The position numbers and the translations under genes are program-made. The notes beneath the pieces were generated by a model. That model was not told the DNA's origin and did not search any database. It worked only from the letters and a program-made list of their open reading frames with translations. Shown in pieces: positions 44,122-56,190 of a stretch of 64,000 nucleotides of DNA. The first letter of the stretch is position 1. Each line of letters starts with the position of its first letter. This DNA comes from Camellia lanceoleosa (Eukaryota; Streptophyta; Magnoliopsida; Ericales; Theaceae), in assembly GCA_025200525.1 (NCBI GenBank), contig CM045763.1, positions 154,324,246 through 154,388,245 on the forward strand, in the 5' to 3' direction.

Positions 44122-46505
44122 GGTATTTATTGATGGCATACTGATTTATTCTAAGACTAGAAAAGAACATGAACATCATCTGAGACTTGCCCTACAGACC
44201 CTAAGAGAATAGAAACTTTATGCTAAACTGTCTAAATGTGAGTTTTGGCTTGATCATGTTATGTTTTTGGGGCATGTTGTTAGCAAAGATGAAATTTCTG
44301 TTGATCCACAGAAAATTGAGGCTGTAGTAAACTGGCCTAGACCGACAAATGTGACAGAAGTCAGAAACTTTTTGGGTTTGGCTGGCTGTTACAGAAGGTT
44401 TGTCAAAGATTTCTCCAAAATTTCCTTACCGTTGACTCAGTTAACTCAGAAGGGGACATCATTTGACTGGACTGACCAAAGGGAATCAGCATTTCAAGAG
44501 TTGAAAACTCAACTTGTGACTGCACATGTTCTTACCTTACCTTCAGGTACGGATGGTTATATTGTGTTTAGTGATGCTTCTCATAAGGGTTTGGGATGTG
44601 TTTTAATGTAGAATGGGAGAGTAATTGCTTATGCTTCCCGACAACTGAGACCACATGAAAAGAACTACCCGACCCATGATTTGGAACTCGCTGCAGTTGT
44701 ATTTGCACTAAAAATCTGGCGTCACTACCTTTATAGGGCGACATGTGAAGTGTATACCGACCACAAGAGTCTGAAATATTTCTTCACACAAAAGGAACTG
44801 AACATGAGACAGCAGAGATGGCTAGAACTGATTAAAGAGTATGACCTACAGATTCTGTACCACCCGGGAAAAGCCAACACCGTTGCCGATGCATTGAGTC
44901 GGAAATCGATTGGAAACTTGGCCTGTTTGCTTACCAGACAGAGAGAGTTACTTTGTGACCTTGAAAGATCTGAAATTGAAGTTGTTTTGAGAGAACAAGG
45001 TGGGACAATAGCTGCTATTTCTGCTCAACCGGCACTGATTGAAGAAATTAAAGAGAAACAGCAACAGGATGGCTTCTTGAGAAGGATCATTGAAGAAAGG
45101 GAATCTAAACCGAGACCGGGGTTCAAATTTGAAAGTAATGTATTGAAATTTCAAGGAAGACTATGTGTACCGAATGATACTGAGCTGAAAAGAAAAGTTC
45201 TGCAAGAGGGCCACAACTCAAAATTTTCTATCTATCCGGGGAACACGAAAATGTATCAAGATTTGAAACTGAATTTCTGGTGGCCGGGAATGAAGAAAGA
45301 AATCGACGATTTTGTATCAAAATGTTTTCATTGGCAACAAGTCAAAGCTGAATATCAACGACCCGCAGGCTTATTGCAGCCTTTACCGATACCGGAGTGG
45401 AAATGGGAACATATTACCATGGATTTTATTGTGGGATTGCCTCGCTCCAGTAAAGGTATGGACTCGATTTTGGTTATTGTTAATAGACTAACAAAATCTG
45501 CTCACTTCTTACCTGTTAAGACAATTTATAATGCGGACAAATTGGCTATACTCTATATTGATAAAATTGTTAGACTGCATGGAGTGCCTGTGTCCATTGT
45601 TTCTGACAAGGATTCGAAGTTTACGTCAAGATTTTGGCAAAGCTTACAGACTGCATTGGGTACTGAACTAAGGCTGAGTAGCGCCTATCATCCTCAGACA
45701 GATGGTCAGTCAGAGAGGACCATCCAAACTCTGAAGGATTTGCTGAGAATGTGTGTCCTTGATTTTCAGGGAAACTGGGAAAGCCATTTGCCATTGGCTG
45801 AATTCGCCTACAACAACAGTTATCATTCGAGTATTGGTATGGTGCCTTTTGAGGCATTGTATAGTAGGAAATGTAGATCTCCGATTTGTTGGGCAGAAGT
45901 TGGAGATAGGCCTTTGCTTGGGCCCGAGATTGTATACGAAACGACTGAGAAAGTGAAACTAATACAACAGAGACCTAAAGCGCATGAGCCGATGTAAAAG
46001 TTATGCAAATGTCAGACAGCAAGACAGAGAGTACAAAGTGGGTGATCACGTTTTTGTGAAAGTGACACCGATGAAAGGCCAGACTCGTTTCGGAGTCAAA
46101 GGCAAGTTAGCGCCAATATATGTCGGACCGTATGAGATCATTGAGAAAATCAATCCGGTGGCGTATCAAGTTGCGCTTCCTCCTGAAATGGAGCATATGC
46201 ATAATGTCTTCCACATTTCTATGTTAAGGGACTACCTCCGAGATCCTTTCCATGTGATTGAGCCTACTCGTGTAGTGTTGAGTGATGACTACACTTACAA
46301 GGAACGGCCCATACAAATTGTTAACAAACGGATCAAGAAGTTGAGGAACAAAGAAATCCCGTTAGTGAAAGTCGACTGGCAAAACCATGGTGGCGTGTAT
46401 GCCACTTGGGAAAGGGAAGATGACATGGCTAAAAGATATCCTGAACTGTTTCCACTGAACCCTATTTTCTTCCAGAATGAAGGTAACTCGAGTTTAGAGA
46501 ACTAA
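44122..46505 (+). pseudogene. Element B pol, part 2 (RT end, RNase H, integrase, chromodomain-like end)
   Basis: It resumes the RT directly after D. The catalytic FIDD motif reads FIDG, so the second aspartate is lost. Then come the RT thumb, RNase H (SDASHKG, 44570; YTDHKSLKY, about 44755), the integrase zinc region (altered: a Y and a W replace expected H and C near 45230 and 45340), the DDE core (about 45420-45720; [16 protein letters not shown] and TDGQSERT retained) and a chromodomain-like end. Breaks: TAG near 44210, TAG at 44609-44611, and a 2-base deletion frameshift near 45975. Confidence 0.9.
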
Positions 46506-46514
46506 ACTCTTTTT

Positions 46515-46526
46515 AAGGAGGGGAGA
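46515..46526 (+). promoter_or_regulatory. Polypurine tract of element B
   Basis: AAGGAGGGGAGA directly before the right LTR, identical to that at 30169-30180. Confidence 0.82.
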
Positions 46527-46527
46527 C

Positions 46528-48911
46528 TGTAACAACCCTCACTACTGCTTACCGATTAATTACTGTTTACCGCTAAACTGAGACTGATTATGAGAAGTAA
46601 TTGAACTGATTAAAATACTGAACTGACTGACTGAGATCTGAAACTGAATCGATTGACGGTATCTGTTTAACTGCATGTTTATTTGTTGCCTGTTTGATTA
46701 TCTGTTCATGTCTTTATGTTTGAACTACAAATTAAAGGCCTTATCGGCGGCCGAATCCGAAATTGATTGATGTTCTGTGTTACTTAGAATTTATGTAATT
46801 TTATGGTGTAATTATCTGAAAATTGATTTGGTATGATTAAATTAGATTAAAATGTGCTAAATCGCATTAAGTGGACTTAATTGCCAAAATGCCACTTAGT
46901 GGCTCACTACATGGAACATTTGAGACTTGCCTTCATTTCATCTCACACATTTCATCAGCTCCTTTTCTTGTTCCCACCGAATTAAAGAGAGAAAGTAGGA
47001 GACTAGAGTGAATTCATCTTGTAATGCTTGGAAATTGAGAGAATTGGAAGAGTTCTTGATCAATTGAGCCTCCTTACCTTTAATTCAAGACTTAAGGTAG
47101 AAATTCATCTTCCTCATTGTGCCTTTGAGTTGATTCTAGCATACTTCATGCCAATTTGAAGAATTGAGTCATGGATTGGTCCAATAGTGTTGAATTAGAG
47201 CTTATTTGTTGCATGCATGTATTTATATTGAAGTTTTGTGGTCGTAGCTCATAATATCTCACATGCATGTTCAAAATATTGTTATAGTTCATGTTGTCAT
47301 CATGTTTTGAGCAAGTTTTGAAGCTCTAAATTGGTTTAAATTCATGCATGTTTGCATGTTTTTCATGCTCATGAAATTGGTTCGAAATTGAGTTTGAATT
47401 AAACACCCTTGGGCTTTGATTTCACAAATTAAGCTTTGAATTATGTTATTCTATGTGTTTACAAATGTTTTGCAGAAATTTGGCCCAAGAGGATCGAATT
47501 TAGTGCATTTAAACTTGGTTTTTGGCTTGAAGGTGCAATCTGGGTTTTCTAGATTTTGCACTTCCGCTCGAGCGGGGAAAGTAGCGCTTAAGCGGGGAAT
47601 TCGAGCATCCAGTACTTTGCACTGTACTGCAGTCCGCTCGAGCGGGGTATTTGGCGCTCGAGCAGGGTCTTGTGTCTTGCTCTCAAGCGGCTATTGAGCG
47701 CCCTATCGAGCATGATTTTTGAGCACCCAGTACTTTTTGGTCATCTCGAGCGGTGGAGTTTACGCTTGAGCGGAGACCTTTATTGCATGTCCGCTCGAGC
47801 GGGGAAACCTGAGCTTAAGCAGGACTCTGTTTTTCTGAAAATTCTGAAAATATTTTCTAAATACATCTTTGCATCCTCATCCCATCCTAGGCATTCTTAG
47901 GCCTGGTTTAAGACATCTTAATGAGGATATAGATGTAGAACACATCGAGGCAATTAGGGATTAAGTTATTATCTTTCCCAACTGTGTAGCTTAGTGTGTG
48001 TTCGATCTGTTAACTGTGTAGGGTTGGCATCGGGAGACGCGCTCTAGCTTACTATAGCCCAGAACTCTGTGAGTAACAATTGTGTAAAGATATGTTCAAA
48101 TGATTATCTTCTGAATACTGAACTATACTATTTTCTGAACTGATACTGTTGACTGAATGAAGTATGTCCTATATTCTGAACTGTATTGTGGCATCCTTAG
48201 CAACTACTGTTACTGACTGTTACTGTTACAGAGATCTCTGTCGGTTTCCTCGTTGGAACCACTACTGTTTACTGATTGATGGCCATCATTAACTGTTCGG
48301 TCTTTTAAGACCTACTGTTTACTGTTATGCTAATGGATGTACCACATATGACTGTTTACTGTACTGAACAACTGATATACTGATTGAAATGAACTGTTTT
48401 TGTTACTGTAAGGACATTCATTCTAAACCCCTTTACGCTTTATGTTATTCACTGGGCTTTAGCTCACTGCTCATATATATATGTAGGTGTTCAAGCACTA
48501 GACCGCAGCTAGCAGCATGGGGTAGACTTCCCTTTTTGTCAAGCCAACCACTGTGCCTCACTGCGAGTTTCCGAGCCTGCCAAGCTATGGCTTAGGGGTG
48601 TTTTTATTTCCCCGTCTGTCTTTGTACTGTTTTTGTAATACTGTATAGACCAGATATCTTGTTTAATAGGATTTGGTCCTGCTTTCATTTGGTTGTATAT
48701 ATTGTACATACTGTTTGTCTCTGACTGCATATATGTATGAAAAATCTTTTTGGCATACAGACTGTCACAGCTCATTGGACATTATTTATTTACTGCATTA
48801 GCTTCCGCCATGCCCCTATACTCTGTATTACTGTTAAGCAGGCCTTCGGTAATCTCAGATTACTGGCCGGTTACGGTACTAAACCCATAGGGGCGGGTTT
48901 GGTTCGTGATA
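46528..48911 (+). mobile_element. Right LTR of element B
   Basis: It begins TGTAACAACCC and ends GGTTCGTGATA, and aligns with the left LTR throughout. A TATATATAT box is at 48474-48482. After its end, GCAAC (48912-48916) returns to element A LTR sequence. It keeps a cleaner palindrome array than the left LTR. Confidence 0.92.
47570..47830. repeat. Palindrome array in the right LTR of B
   Basis: CCGCTCGAGCGG near 47574, 47636 and 47791; a GGCGCTCGAGCAGGG-type unit near 47655; decayed forms GCGCTTAAGCGG, CTCTCAAGCGG, CTCGAGCGGTGG and ACGCTTGAGCGG. Decayed units mostly show C-to-T or G-to-A changes, as expected for methylated CG sites. Confidence 0.88.
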
Positions 48912-49574
48912 GCAACAAAGCAGCAAAAGAGGGGGCATACTGAATAATCCGCGTCCGATTCTTGTGGTCGGAAGGACGGAATCTCTTTGGGGGATTTCTA
49001 GTTACTAACATCTGACTCAACCCTTAATGTATTTATTTGTTTATTAGAGTATCATGCTTTACTACTTGGTGCTATAAATGTGATTGTGTATTGGATTGGG
49101 AAAAAGGGGGTGGGGTGTTTGTGTGTTTACTGGGCATTCAAAGCTCACGGCATATCATACCAGGTGACGAAGCAGAACTCATAGCGGAAGACGACGAGCC
49201 GGAAACCTTTGAAGACTTTTGGCTATCTTAGGAATACTAGAAGTTTGTTTTTGGATATTTTTGTAAGACTCATATGACGCTTAAAACTTTCTTTTTGGGA
49301 TGTAATGTAACGGAATAATCTTTTTAATCAAGTATAATTGTGGTTGTTATGTACCTATATCCTATGTATGAACCTTATCGTTGCTTTTGAGACCTTGTGC
49401 CAATGCCTTGTAAGATCTGTCAAAAAGGTAGTGCGCTGCCTAAGAAAGCTGGACTTAGAAGGGAGGCTATTTTGACTCCTCCGGCGATCTGGGATCTTAC
49501 TTGGTTATTGACCATAGGACTCACTAGTGACTCTCCCTTGACTGCAACCTATAGTGTAGAATCGGGGCGTCACA
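48912..49574 (+). mobile_element. 5' LTR of element A, remaining part
   Basis: It continues A's LTR after B and ends ...GGGGCGTCACA at 49574, just before the primer binding site. The first 356 bp repeat 28936-29290. Confidence 0.9.
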
Positions 49575-49577
49575 ACT

Positions 49578-49589
49578 TGGTATCAGAGC
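49578..49589 (+). promoter_or_regulatory. Primer binding site of element A
   Basis: TGGTATCAGAGC, three bases after the LTR, is an exact match to the usual initiator-methionine tRNA primer site of plant gypsy elements. Confidence 0.92.
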
Positions 49590-49714
49590 CTAGGTTCAAC
49601 CCTTAACCCTCGCAACCCTACCCGCGACTCTAGAAGCCCTTACCCCTTATCTTATTTATTTTATCACACTATTATAAGAAGATTAACTAATGAAACTCCT
49701 TTTTCCACCTTAGG

Positions 49715-49987
49715 ATGTCATCGGGAGACTATCCAGGACGCGGCATCAGTACCGACTCATGGGGTGTTTTTCGTATACAAGGAAGGAGGGCCATATCTGT
49801 CAGCCCCTACTTTAGCCGCCGGCACTGTGAAATCACCGCCGAGGAAATGATCAAAACCAAGATACGCAAGGTGGAGACAGAATTCCCCCGCTATACGAGG
49901 GCGCAGAAGAGGTCTTTGGTGCGGTGCCGCCTACAATTTCTGAGTCGGGCAGCAAAGAAGGCAGTTCGAATGGAGCAAGATGAATAA
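49715..49987 (+). CDS. Small leader open frame of element A (90 residues), function unknown
   Basis: An intact frame of 90 codons lies between the primer site and gag. The product is basic in the middle (KTKIRKVETEFPRYTRAQKR) and ends RMEQDE. I do not recognise it. It is unusual that it stayed open while gag-pol gained many stops, but at this length chance is possible. It is followed after 36 bp by another open frame. Confidence 0.3.
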   Translation: MSSGDYPGRGISTDSWGVFRIQGRRAISVSPYFSRRHCEITAEEMIKTKIRKVETEFPRYTRAQKRSLVRCRLQFLSRAAKKAVRMEQDE

Positions 49988-50023
49988 AGGATGGACTCCC
50001 TGATACACTGAGCGTTAACCACC

Positions 50024-50263
50024 ATGGCACCGACTCAGGCTGAAAGCCACGAATCTTGTTACCACGAGCCAGGTAACAATCAACCGATGGATGTGGAGCA
50101 GCCACCAGAGCATCAAGGAGGGAACCTAGCCCACCCTATAGAGATATCATCTAAACACAATCCCCCCTCACCAATGTACACCCCCCGCTCTCCGGGACAA
50201 GCCACCGACTCCGCTGACGAAGACCCAGACAAAGACTTTGATTGGTCAGGGAACGAGAACTAA
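50024..50263 (+). CDS. Second small leader open frame of element A (79 residues), function unknown
   Basis: The predicted product is proline-, serine- and acid-rich (ending DEDPDKDFDWSGNEN), with no recognised domain. The composition suggests a disordered peptide. It could be an exon or an N-terminal extension of gag lost from frame, or simply non-coding leader. Confidence 0.3.
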   Translation: MAPTQAESHESCYHEPGNNQPMDVEQPPEHQGGNLAHPIEISSKHNPPSPMYTPRSPGQATDSADEDPDKDFDWSGNEN

Positions 50264-53200
50264 TTCGAGGGGTAGTAAAACTAGACTTTTGTAAGATCCA
50301 CTGATAAGGATCCTTAAGAATAAGATAGTTTGAACTTGTATGCATAGATGTTATTGAATGTAACTCCGAGATGGGGGCCTCTTTTGTAGTGATGCCTATT
50401 ATTATATATATAAATGATGTGTTGATCTATGTTGTGGACTGTTACTTGCTTTAGTGCACCTAAGAAGACTGAACCTTGTTTCAAATTTAAGTAGTAGGAT
50501 ATTCTAAGACTGGAAACCAACTCACCTCGTGCCATGAACAGAATGGTAGACACGCGAGCCAATGGCTATACCGAAACCAGCAACAATGTATGAAACCGTC
50601 CCAGACATCAACACGAACCCATTTCCGCAAGGGCCGACATCCCCAACAACCTAGGTCATCAGATTTTGGAGGAACTAGGGCAAATAAGGAACAATCGGCA
50701 GAATGAGAGGACTCAACTCTTTTTTGAGTTTCGGAAGCAGAGGCCCCCAAAGTTCACAGGCGTACCAAACCCAAAAATAGCTGAGAATTGGCTTCGGAAG
50801 ATAGAGAAAATGCTAGACACCATGGGCATCACCGAGGCTACTGATAGAATAGCTTTGGCAGTATTCGAGCTCGATGATAAGGCTGACCATTGGTGGGAGT
50901 TGATGAAGAACACTCGTGACGTAGCAAGCCTATCATGGAACCAGTTCAGGGAACTATTCTTAAATAAATATTTCCCAAGTACTATCCACCGGGAACGAGT
51001 CAAGGAATTTCAAAACCTGGAACAAGGAAATATGACCGTGACCCAGTATGCTGCAAAATTCGAAGAGCTAGCCCGCTATGCAACTAGGCTCGTGGCAAAT
51101 GATGAAGAAAAAGCAAGGATGTTCGAGTGGGGACTGGACCTTACTATCCGGGGAAGAGTTCTTCCATAACGACTCCCCTCATATGCCGAGGTGCTGGAGA
51201 CGGCATTAGAATCTGAAAGGGAAATGAACGATGCCAGAAAGGCTTGGAACAAGAGAAGAGGAAGTCAGGCGACTATTGGACCTCAGAGGAACTAGAAGGG
51301 AAGCATGACCTCAAAGCCCTACTCCAGACCACAACCACAACAGCAACGACAGTAACCGCAGCAACAGATTCAGAGAGGAGGCTATCAAAGGCCGGCGGGA
51401 CAAATCCAGTGTTTTCATTGCCAACAGTTAGGGCACAAGAAGAGCGAATGCCCCCAACTCCCCCCATCTGGATACCAAGGAGGAGGTTCAGGAGCAAATG
51501 CCCAGGCATTAGGTGGGCAGAAGCCTTGGACAAACAAGACCGGATCTACTGGGCAGCAACACCAAAAGAGTGGAGGAACTCAGAACACCAAGACCAGTGG
51601 CAACCAGAAGGCAACCGGTAGAATCTTTGCCTTGCAAGAGGAAGAAGCGGACCCGTCTGTAATTGAGGGTAATTTAGTACTATACATTTCTTGGGTGCAT
51701 GTTTTATTTGATACCGGTGCTCCACATTCTTTTATATCCTCTGCTTGTGCTAAGTCATTAGAACTTGAATGTGAACCTTTAAAAACTGCCTTAAGTGTAA
51801 TGTCACCTATGGGAGGATGCGTTCGGGTAGGATTGATATGTAAAGACTGTAAGATAGGAATGTCGGACTTACGCTTAACTTGAGACCTACGTGTCATGGA
51901 AATGTCGGACTTCGATATCATCTTGGGTATAGACTGGTTGTTCGCCCACCGAGCAGTGATCGACTGTCGTCAGAAGAAAGTGGTAGCTCACGCGCAAGAT
52001 GGAACACATTTCCAGTTTAAGGGGGATAGACAAGACCCCATGGCTTCAACAAAACATCGAACGCAGTGGCGCGATCAACTTGCGGGTAGACTAGCAAGTC
52101 TAATTCTAAATGAGGAAGGCCGAGGAAAAAAAGAGCTTCCACGTGTAGTGTGCGATTATGCAGAAGTATTTCCCATGGAATTGTCGGGATTGCCACCAAC
52201 CCGAGAAGTAGACTTTAGCATCGAGCTACAACCTGGAACTACCCCGATATCTATGGCTCCATATCGCATGGCACCAGCAGAACTGAGAGAATTAAAGACA
52301 CAACTGCAGGAATTGCTCGAGAAAGGATTTGTTAGGCCAAGTACTTCCCCATGGGGAGCACCCGTGTTGTTTGCTAAAAAGAAAGATGGGTCGTTGAAGC
52401 TATGCATCAATTACTGTCAACTCAATCGAGTCACGATTAAGAACCAATACCCACTCCCAAGGATTGATGATCTTTTTGACTAACTTAGGGGCTCAAGGTG
52501 CTACTCAAAGATCGACCTCAGGTCATGCTACCATCAACTACGAGTCAAGGAGGAGGATGTACCAAAGACTGCCTTTCGTACTAGATATGGCCACTATGAA
52601 TTTGTAGTAATGCCCTTCGGACTAACCAATGCACCAGCAGTATTCATGAGCCTAATGAATAAGATTTTTAGACCATACCTTGACCAGTTTGTAGTAGTGT
52701 TCATTGATGACATCTTGGTATATTCAAGGTCTGAAGAAGAGCATGAGCAACATTTAAGAATTGTCCTCCAAGTTCTTAGGGAAAATCGGTCATATGCCAA
52801 TGCAAGTAAATATGAGTTCTGGTTTAATGAAGTAAAATTCCTAGGGCACGTGGTATCAAAAAATGGGATTACGGTGGATCCAACCAAGGTGGAGGCAGTA
52901 TTAGATTGGAGACAACCAAAAACCGTGTCAGAAATCCGCAGCTTCTTAGGATTGGCCAGTTATTATCGGAGGTTCATCCAAGATTTCACCAAACTAGCTA
53001 AACCAATGACTCGTCTGACGCAAAAGGGAGTAAAGTATGAGTGGGACGAAGCTTGCGAAAAATCCTTCCAGGAGTTGAAGAAAAGGTTAACTAGTGCGCC
53101 AATTTTGACCATCCCAGAAAGAGAAGAGGGCTACACTGTGTATTGCGATGCGTCTAAAGAAAGGTTAGGTTGCGTGCTCATGCAAAATGGAAAGGTAGTT

Positions 53201-54739
53201 GCATATGGATCCAGGCAGTTGAAACCTCATGAGCACAATTACCCCACACACGACTTGGAGTTAGCAGCCGTAGTTTTTGCCCTAAAACAATGGCGACATT
53301 ACCTATACGGGGAACAATTTGAAATTTTCACAGATCACAAGAGCTTGAAGTATCTATTCACACAGAAGGACCTTAACTTGAGACAGAGACGATGGATGGA
53401 GTACCTTGAGGACTTCTAGTTCACTCTCTCATATCACCCCGGTAAGGCCAACGTAGTAGCAGATGCTCTAAGTCGTAAGAGCAGAGGGATGATGGCTAAG
53501 ATCTCCGTCAAGGAATGGGATATGGTTAAGACACTCAGTGAGTTCAGGATCCAAGTAGAATCTCAAGATACAAAAGCATGGCTTAGTGCGCAAAAGGTGA
53601 TGCCTAAGCTAATGAATGAGGTCATGGAGGCCCAGAAGCACGATCAAAAGGTAGCCTACATCAAGGGACGTCTGGAATCAGGAGAGCCCATGCCCGATTG
53701 GGTAATTCACCCCGATGGGAGTTTAAGATACCAAGGTAGATTGTTTGTACCCAGTGACGAGTTACTTAGAGAAAGGGTACTGAAGAAATGTCATCATTTT
53801 GCATTTGCGATACATCCAAGAGGGACAAAAATGTACCAAGATTTGAAGAGGCAATATTGGTGGAATGGGATGAAAACGGAAGTGGCTAAATTTGTAGCAA
53901 GATGTCTGACATGCCAACAAGTGAAGGCGGAACATCAAAAACCAGGAGGAATGTTGCAACCTCTACCAATAGCTGAATGGAAGTGGGAGTATGTGACGAC
54001 GGATTTTGTGACAGGGTTGCCTAAGTCACCTAGAGGGCGCGACGCTATATGGGTAATAGTGGACCGTCTCACCAAGTCAGCACATTTCTTACCCTATAAG
54101 ATGACCGACACCTTAAAGTCTATGTGCAGACTCTACATTGGGGAAATCATTCGACTACATGGAATTCCAGTATCTATTGTGTCAGATCATGATCCACGAT
54201 TCACCTCTCGATTTTGGGGAAGCTGCGGGAAGCTCTTGATGCGGAGTTATGTTTTAGCCGCTTTTCACCCATGAGCAGATAGACAATCTGAACGCACTAT
54301 CCACGCAACGAGGATATCTTTGAGAGCTTGCGCAATGGATTTTCAAGGAAGTTGGGAATGACATCTACCCCTAATTGAATTCGCCTACAATAACAGCTTT
54401 CAAGCTAGCATCGGTATGGCACCCTTTGAAGCATTATACGGACGACCTTGTAAATCGCCGATTTGTTGGACGAAAGTGGGTGACGGAATCTAGTAGGACC
54501 CGAACTTGTCCTAGAAACTACTGAGAAGGTTAAATTGATCCGACAACAGTTGAAGACTGCTTAGGACTGTCAGAAGAATTATGCAAATAGGAGGAGGAGA
54601 CCGTTGATGTTTGAAGTAGGCAGCCACGTGTTCCTAAAGGTGCAACCCAGGTGTGGAGTCGTACATTTTGGGAGAAAGGGGAAGCTGTCACCACGATATA
54701 TTAGACCTTTCGAGGTATTGGAAAGAGTAGGCGAACTAG

Positions 54740-54744
54740 CATAT
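54740..54744. repeat. 5-bp target duplication CATAT of solo LTR C1, left
   Basis: CATAT before TGTAACAACG is repeated exactly at 62254-62258 after GGTGTCTACA. Confidence 0.92.
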
Positions 54745-56084
54745 TGTAACAACGCCCGCAGGGGACCTCACTACAGTTCGGACTCGAATTTCGTCACGGT
54801 TCTTAATCTTGAACCAAATAGTCCAAATTCGGCAAATCGTTTTTAGAAAACAGATTTTGAAAGAAGTGCCAAACATGGACTGCTTTGCGGAATCTGAGTC
54901 GCCACCGAAATATTTTTTAATGGGGAATTTAGGAAACCCTGACTCGGTGCCAAAGGCCACGTGTCCGTCATCACCAAAGTTGCCTCGGCTCGGGAACTTG
55001 GGTACGATTGGGGAAGGTCAGCTATGAGCACCCCCTCTCGCCCGATCAAAGATCGGCCTCTACTAACCGTGATATCTTGTTTTGAAAACGTTATGTGCTC
55101 TTATTCTGGTTATTAGCCTAGAATTACTATGTTATGCGCACAACAAACAAGTATAGACCAAATCGCCTAAATTGGAACAAAACATTTCATGTTTGTTTTG
55201 AAAATGGTTTGCTACTCGCAAGTAGGCTAAAATGCAGGTTTTGCTACCCTCGAGTGGGCTTTTTTAGAAAAGATGGTTTTGCCACTATCTAGTGGGCTTA
55301 AAACTCGCGTTCAATGCATTGTTCCAATTTAGATAACTCAACCTCCATCCACAGGCATTCAAGCAGTTATAACACATAAGCAGCTAGCCTCATGGTAATC
55401 ATGCTATTATGGCAACACTCACACGCATGCGGTATGCTAAAGCATAAAAGCTTACCTAGTACTCCAAGCCAAAACAGAAACTAGTTAGTAATCATATGCA
55501 TAATCCTAGTTCATGTTAAGATGGCTAATGCAACACATGCGGAATGCAGCTAGAATGGGCTCGGCTAGTCTATGGATGGCATGTGAAATGCAACAACTAA
55601 CACGTATTCAAGTTAGATTTGAAATACAATGCAGTTTGCATGATGCGCCGAGCCCGGTGCATGCAATACAAATGAATGATGCACGCATGCAAAGCATAAG
55701 GTATGCTAAATTAAATATGCCCTAATACTAACCATCAAAAGCAGGTAAGTAAAAGGGAGAAAGAGGTGGGGGTTGGAAGACATGCACACACGCACCCACA
55801 CTTATTACAAATTCGTCCTTGCTCGGAGGGACCAAAAGAATATACAATTTAATTAACTTACAAGCTAATTAAATAATTACAGTCCACTTAACTAATTAAT
55901 AAATCAATTAAGCTACTGAACGCAGTAAAGGGCCTCGGGAAGAGGGATGCACGCATGCTCAGATTGGCTTCGCCCGGAAAGCCCGTACCATACCACTGCT
56001 ACCTCTGTTTTCACTGCCTTTCTTCTCTGAAGACTGCCAAAGTCCCAGGGTATCTTCTATGAACACTGCAGAACACTATCGGCT

Positions 56085-56190
56085 GGAGGAAATGTCCACC
56101 GGCCATTGAAAGTATCCATCGGCTGCTGATGAAGTCATCGGCCATTCACCAATGGCCGGTCGGCACTCTATACTACCGGTCGGCATAAAC
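56085..56190. repeat. CATCGGC / GGCCGGTCGGC motif cluster in C1
   Basis: CATCGGC, CCACCGGCC, TGGCCGGTCGGCA and CCGGTCGGCA occur within about 100 bp. Equivalent clusters are at 59237-59342 in C2, and at 61390-61455 and 61905-62035 near the LTR 5' ends, where TGCCGATCGGCA is a perfect 12-bp palindrome (near 61937). Confidence 0.8.

Larger units (their letters stand above)
30182..48911 (+). mobile_element. Element B: Ty3/gypsy LTR retrotransposon inserted in the LTR of A
   Basis: LTRs at 30182-32579 and 46528-48911 enclose a primer binding site and one gag-pol frame split by CACTA element D. Without D it measures about 9.5 kb. Protein motifs resemble those of A (likely Tekay-type chromovirus). 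The right flank GCAAC (48912-48916) matches ACAAC at 28936-28940 as a 4/5 target duplication, but the left LTR does not touch that site because a rearranged segment lies between. Stops, a frameshift, the D insertion and changed catalytic or zinc-binding residues make it inactive. Confidence 0.92.
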
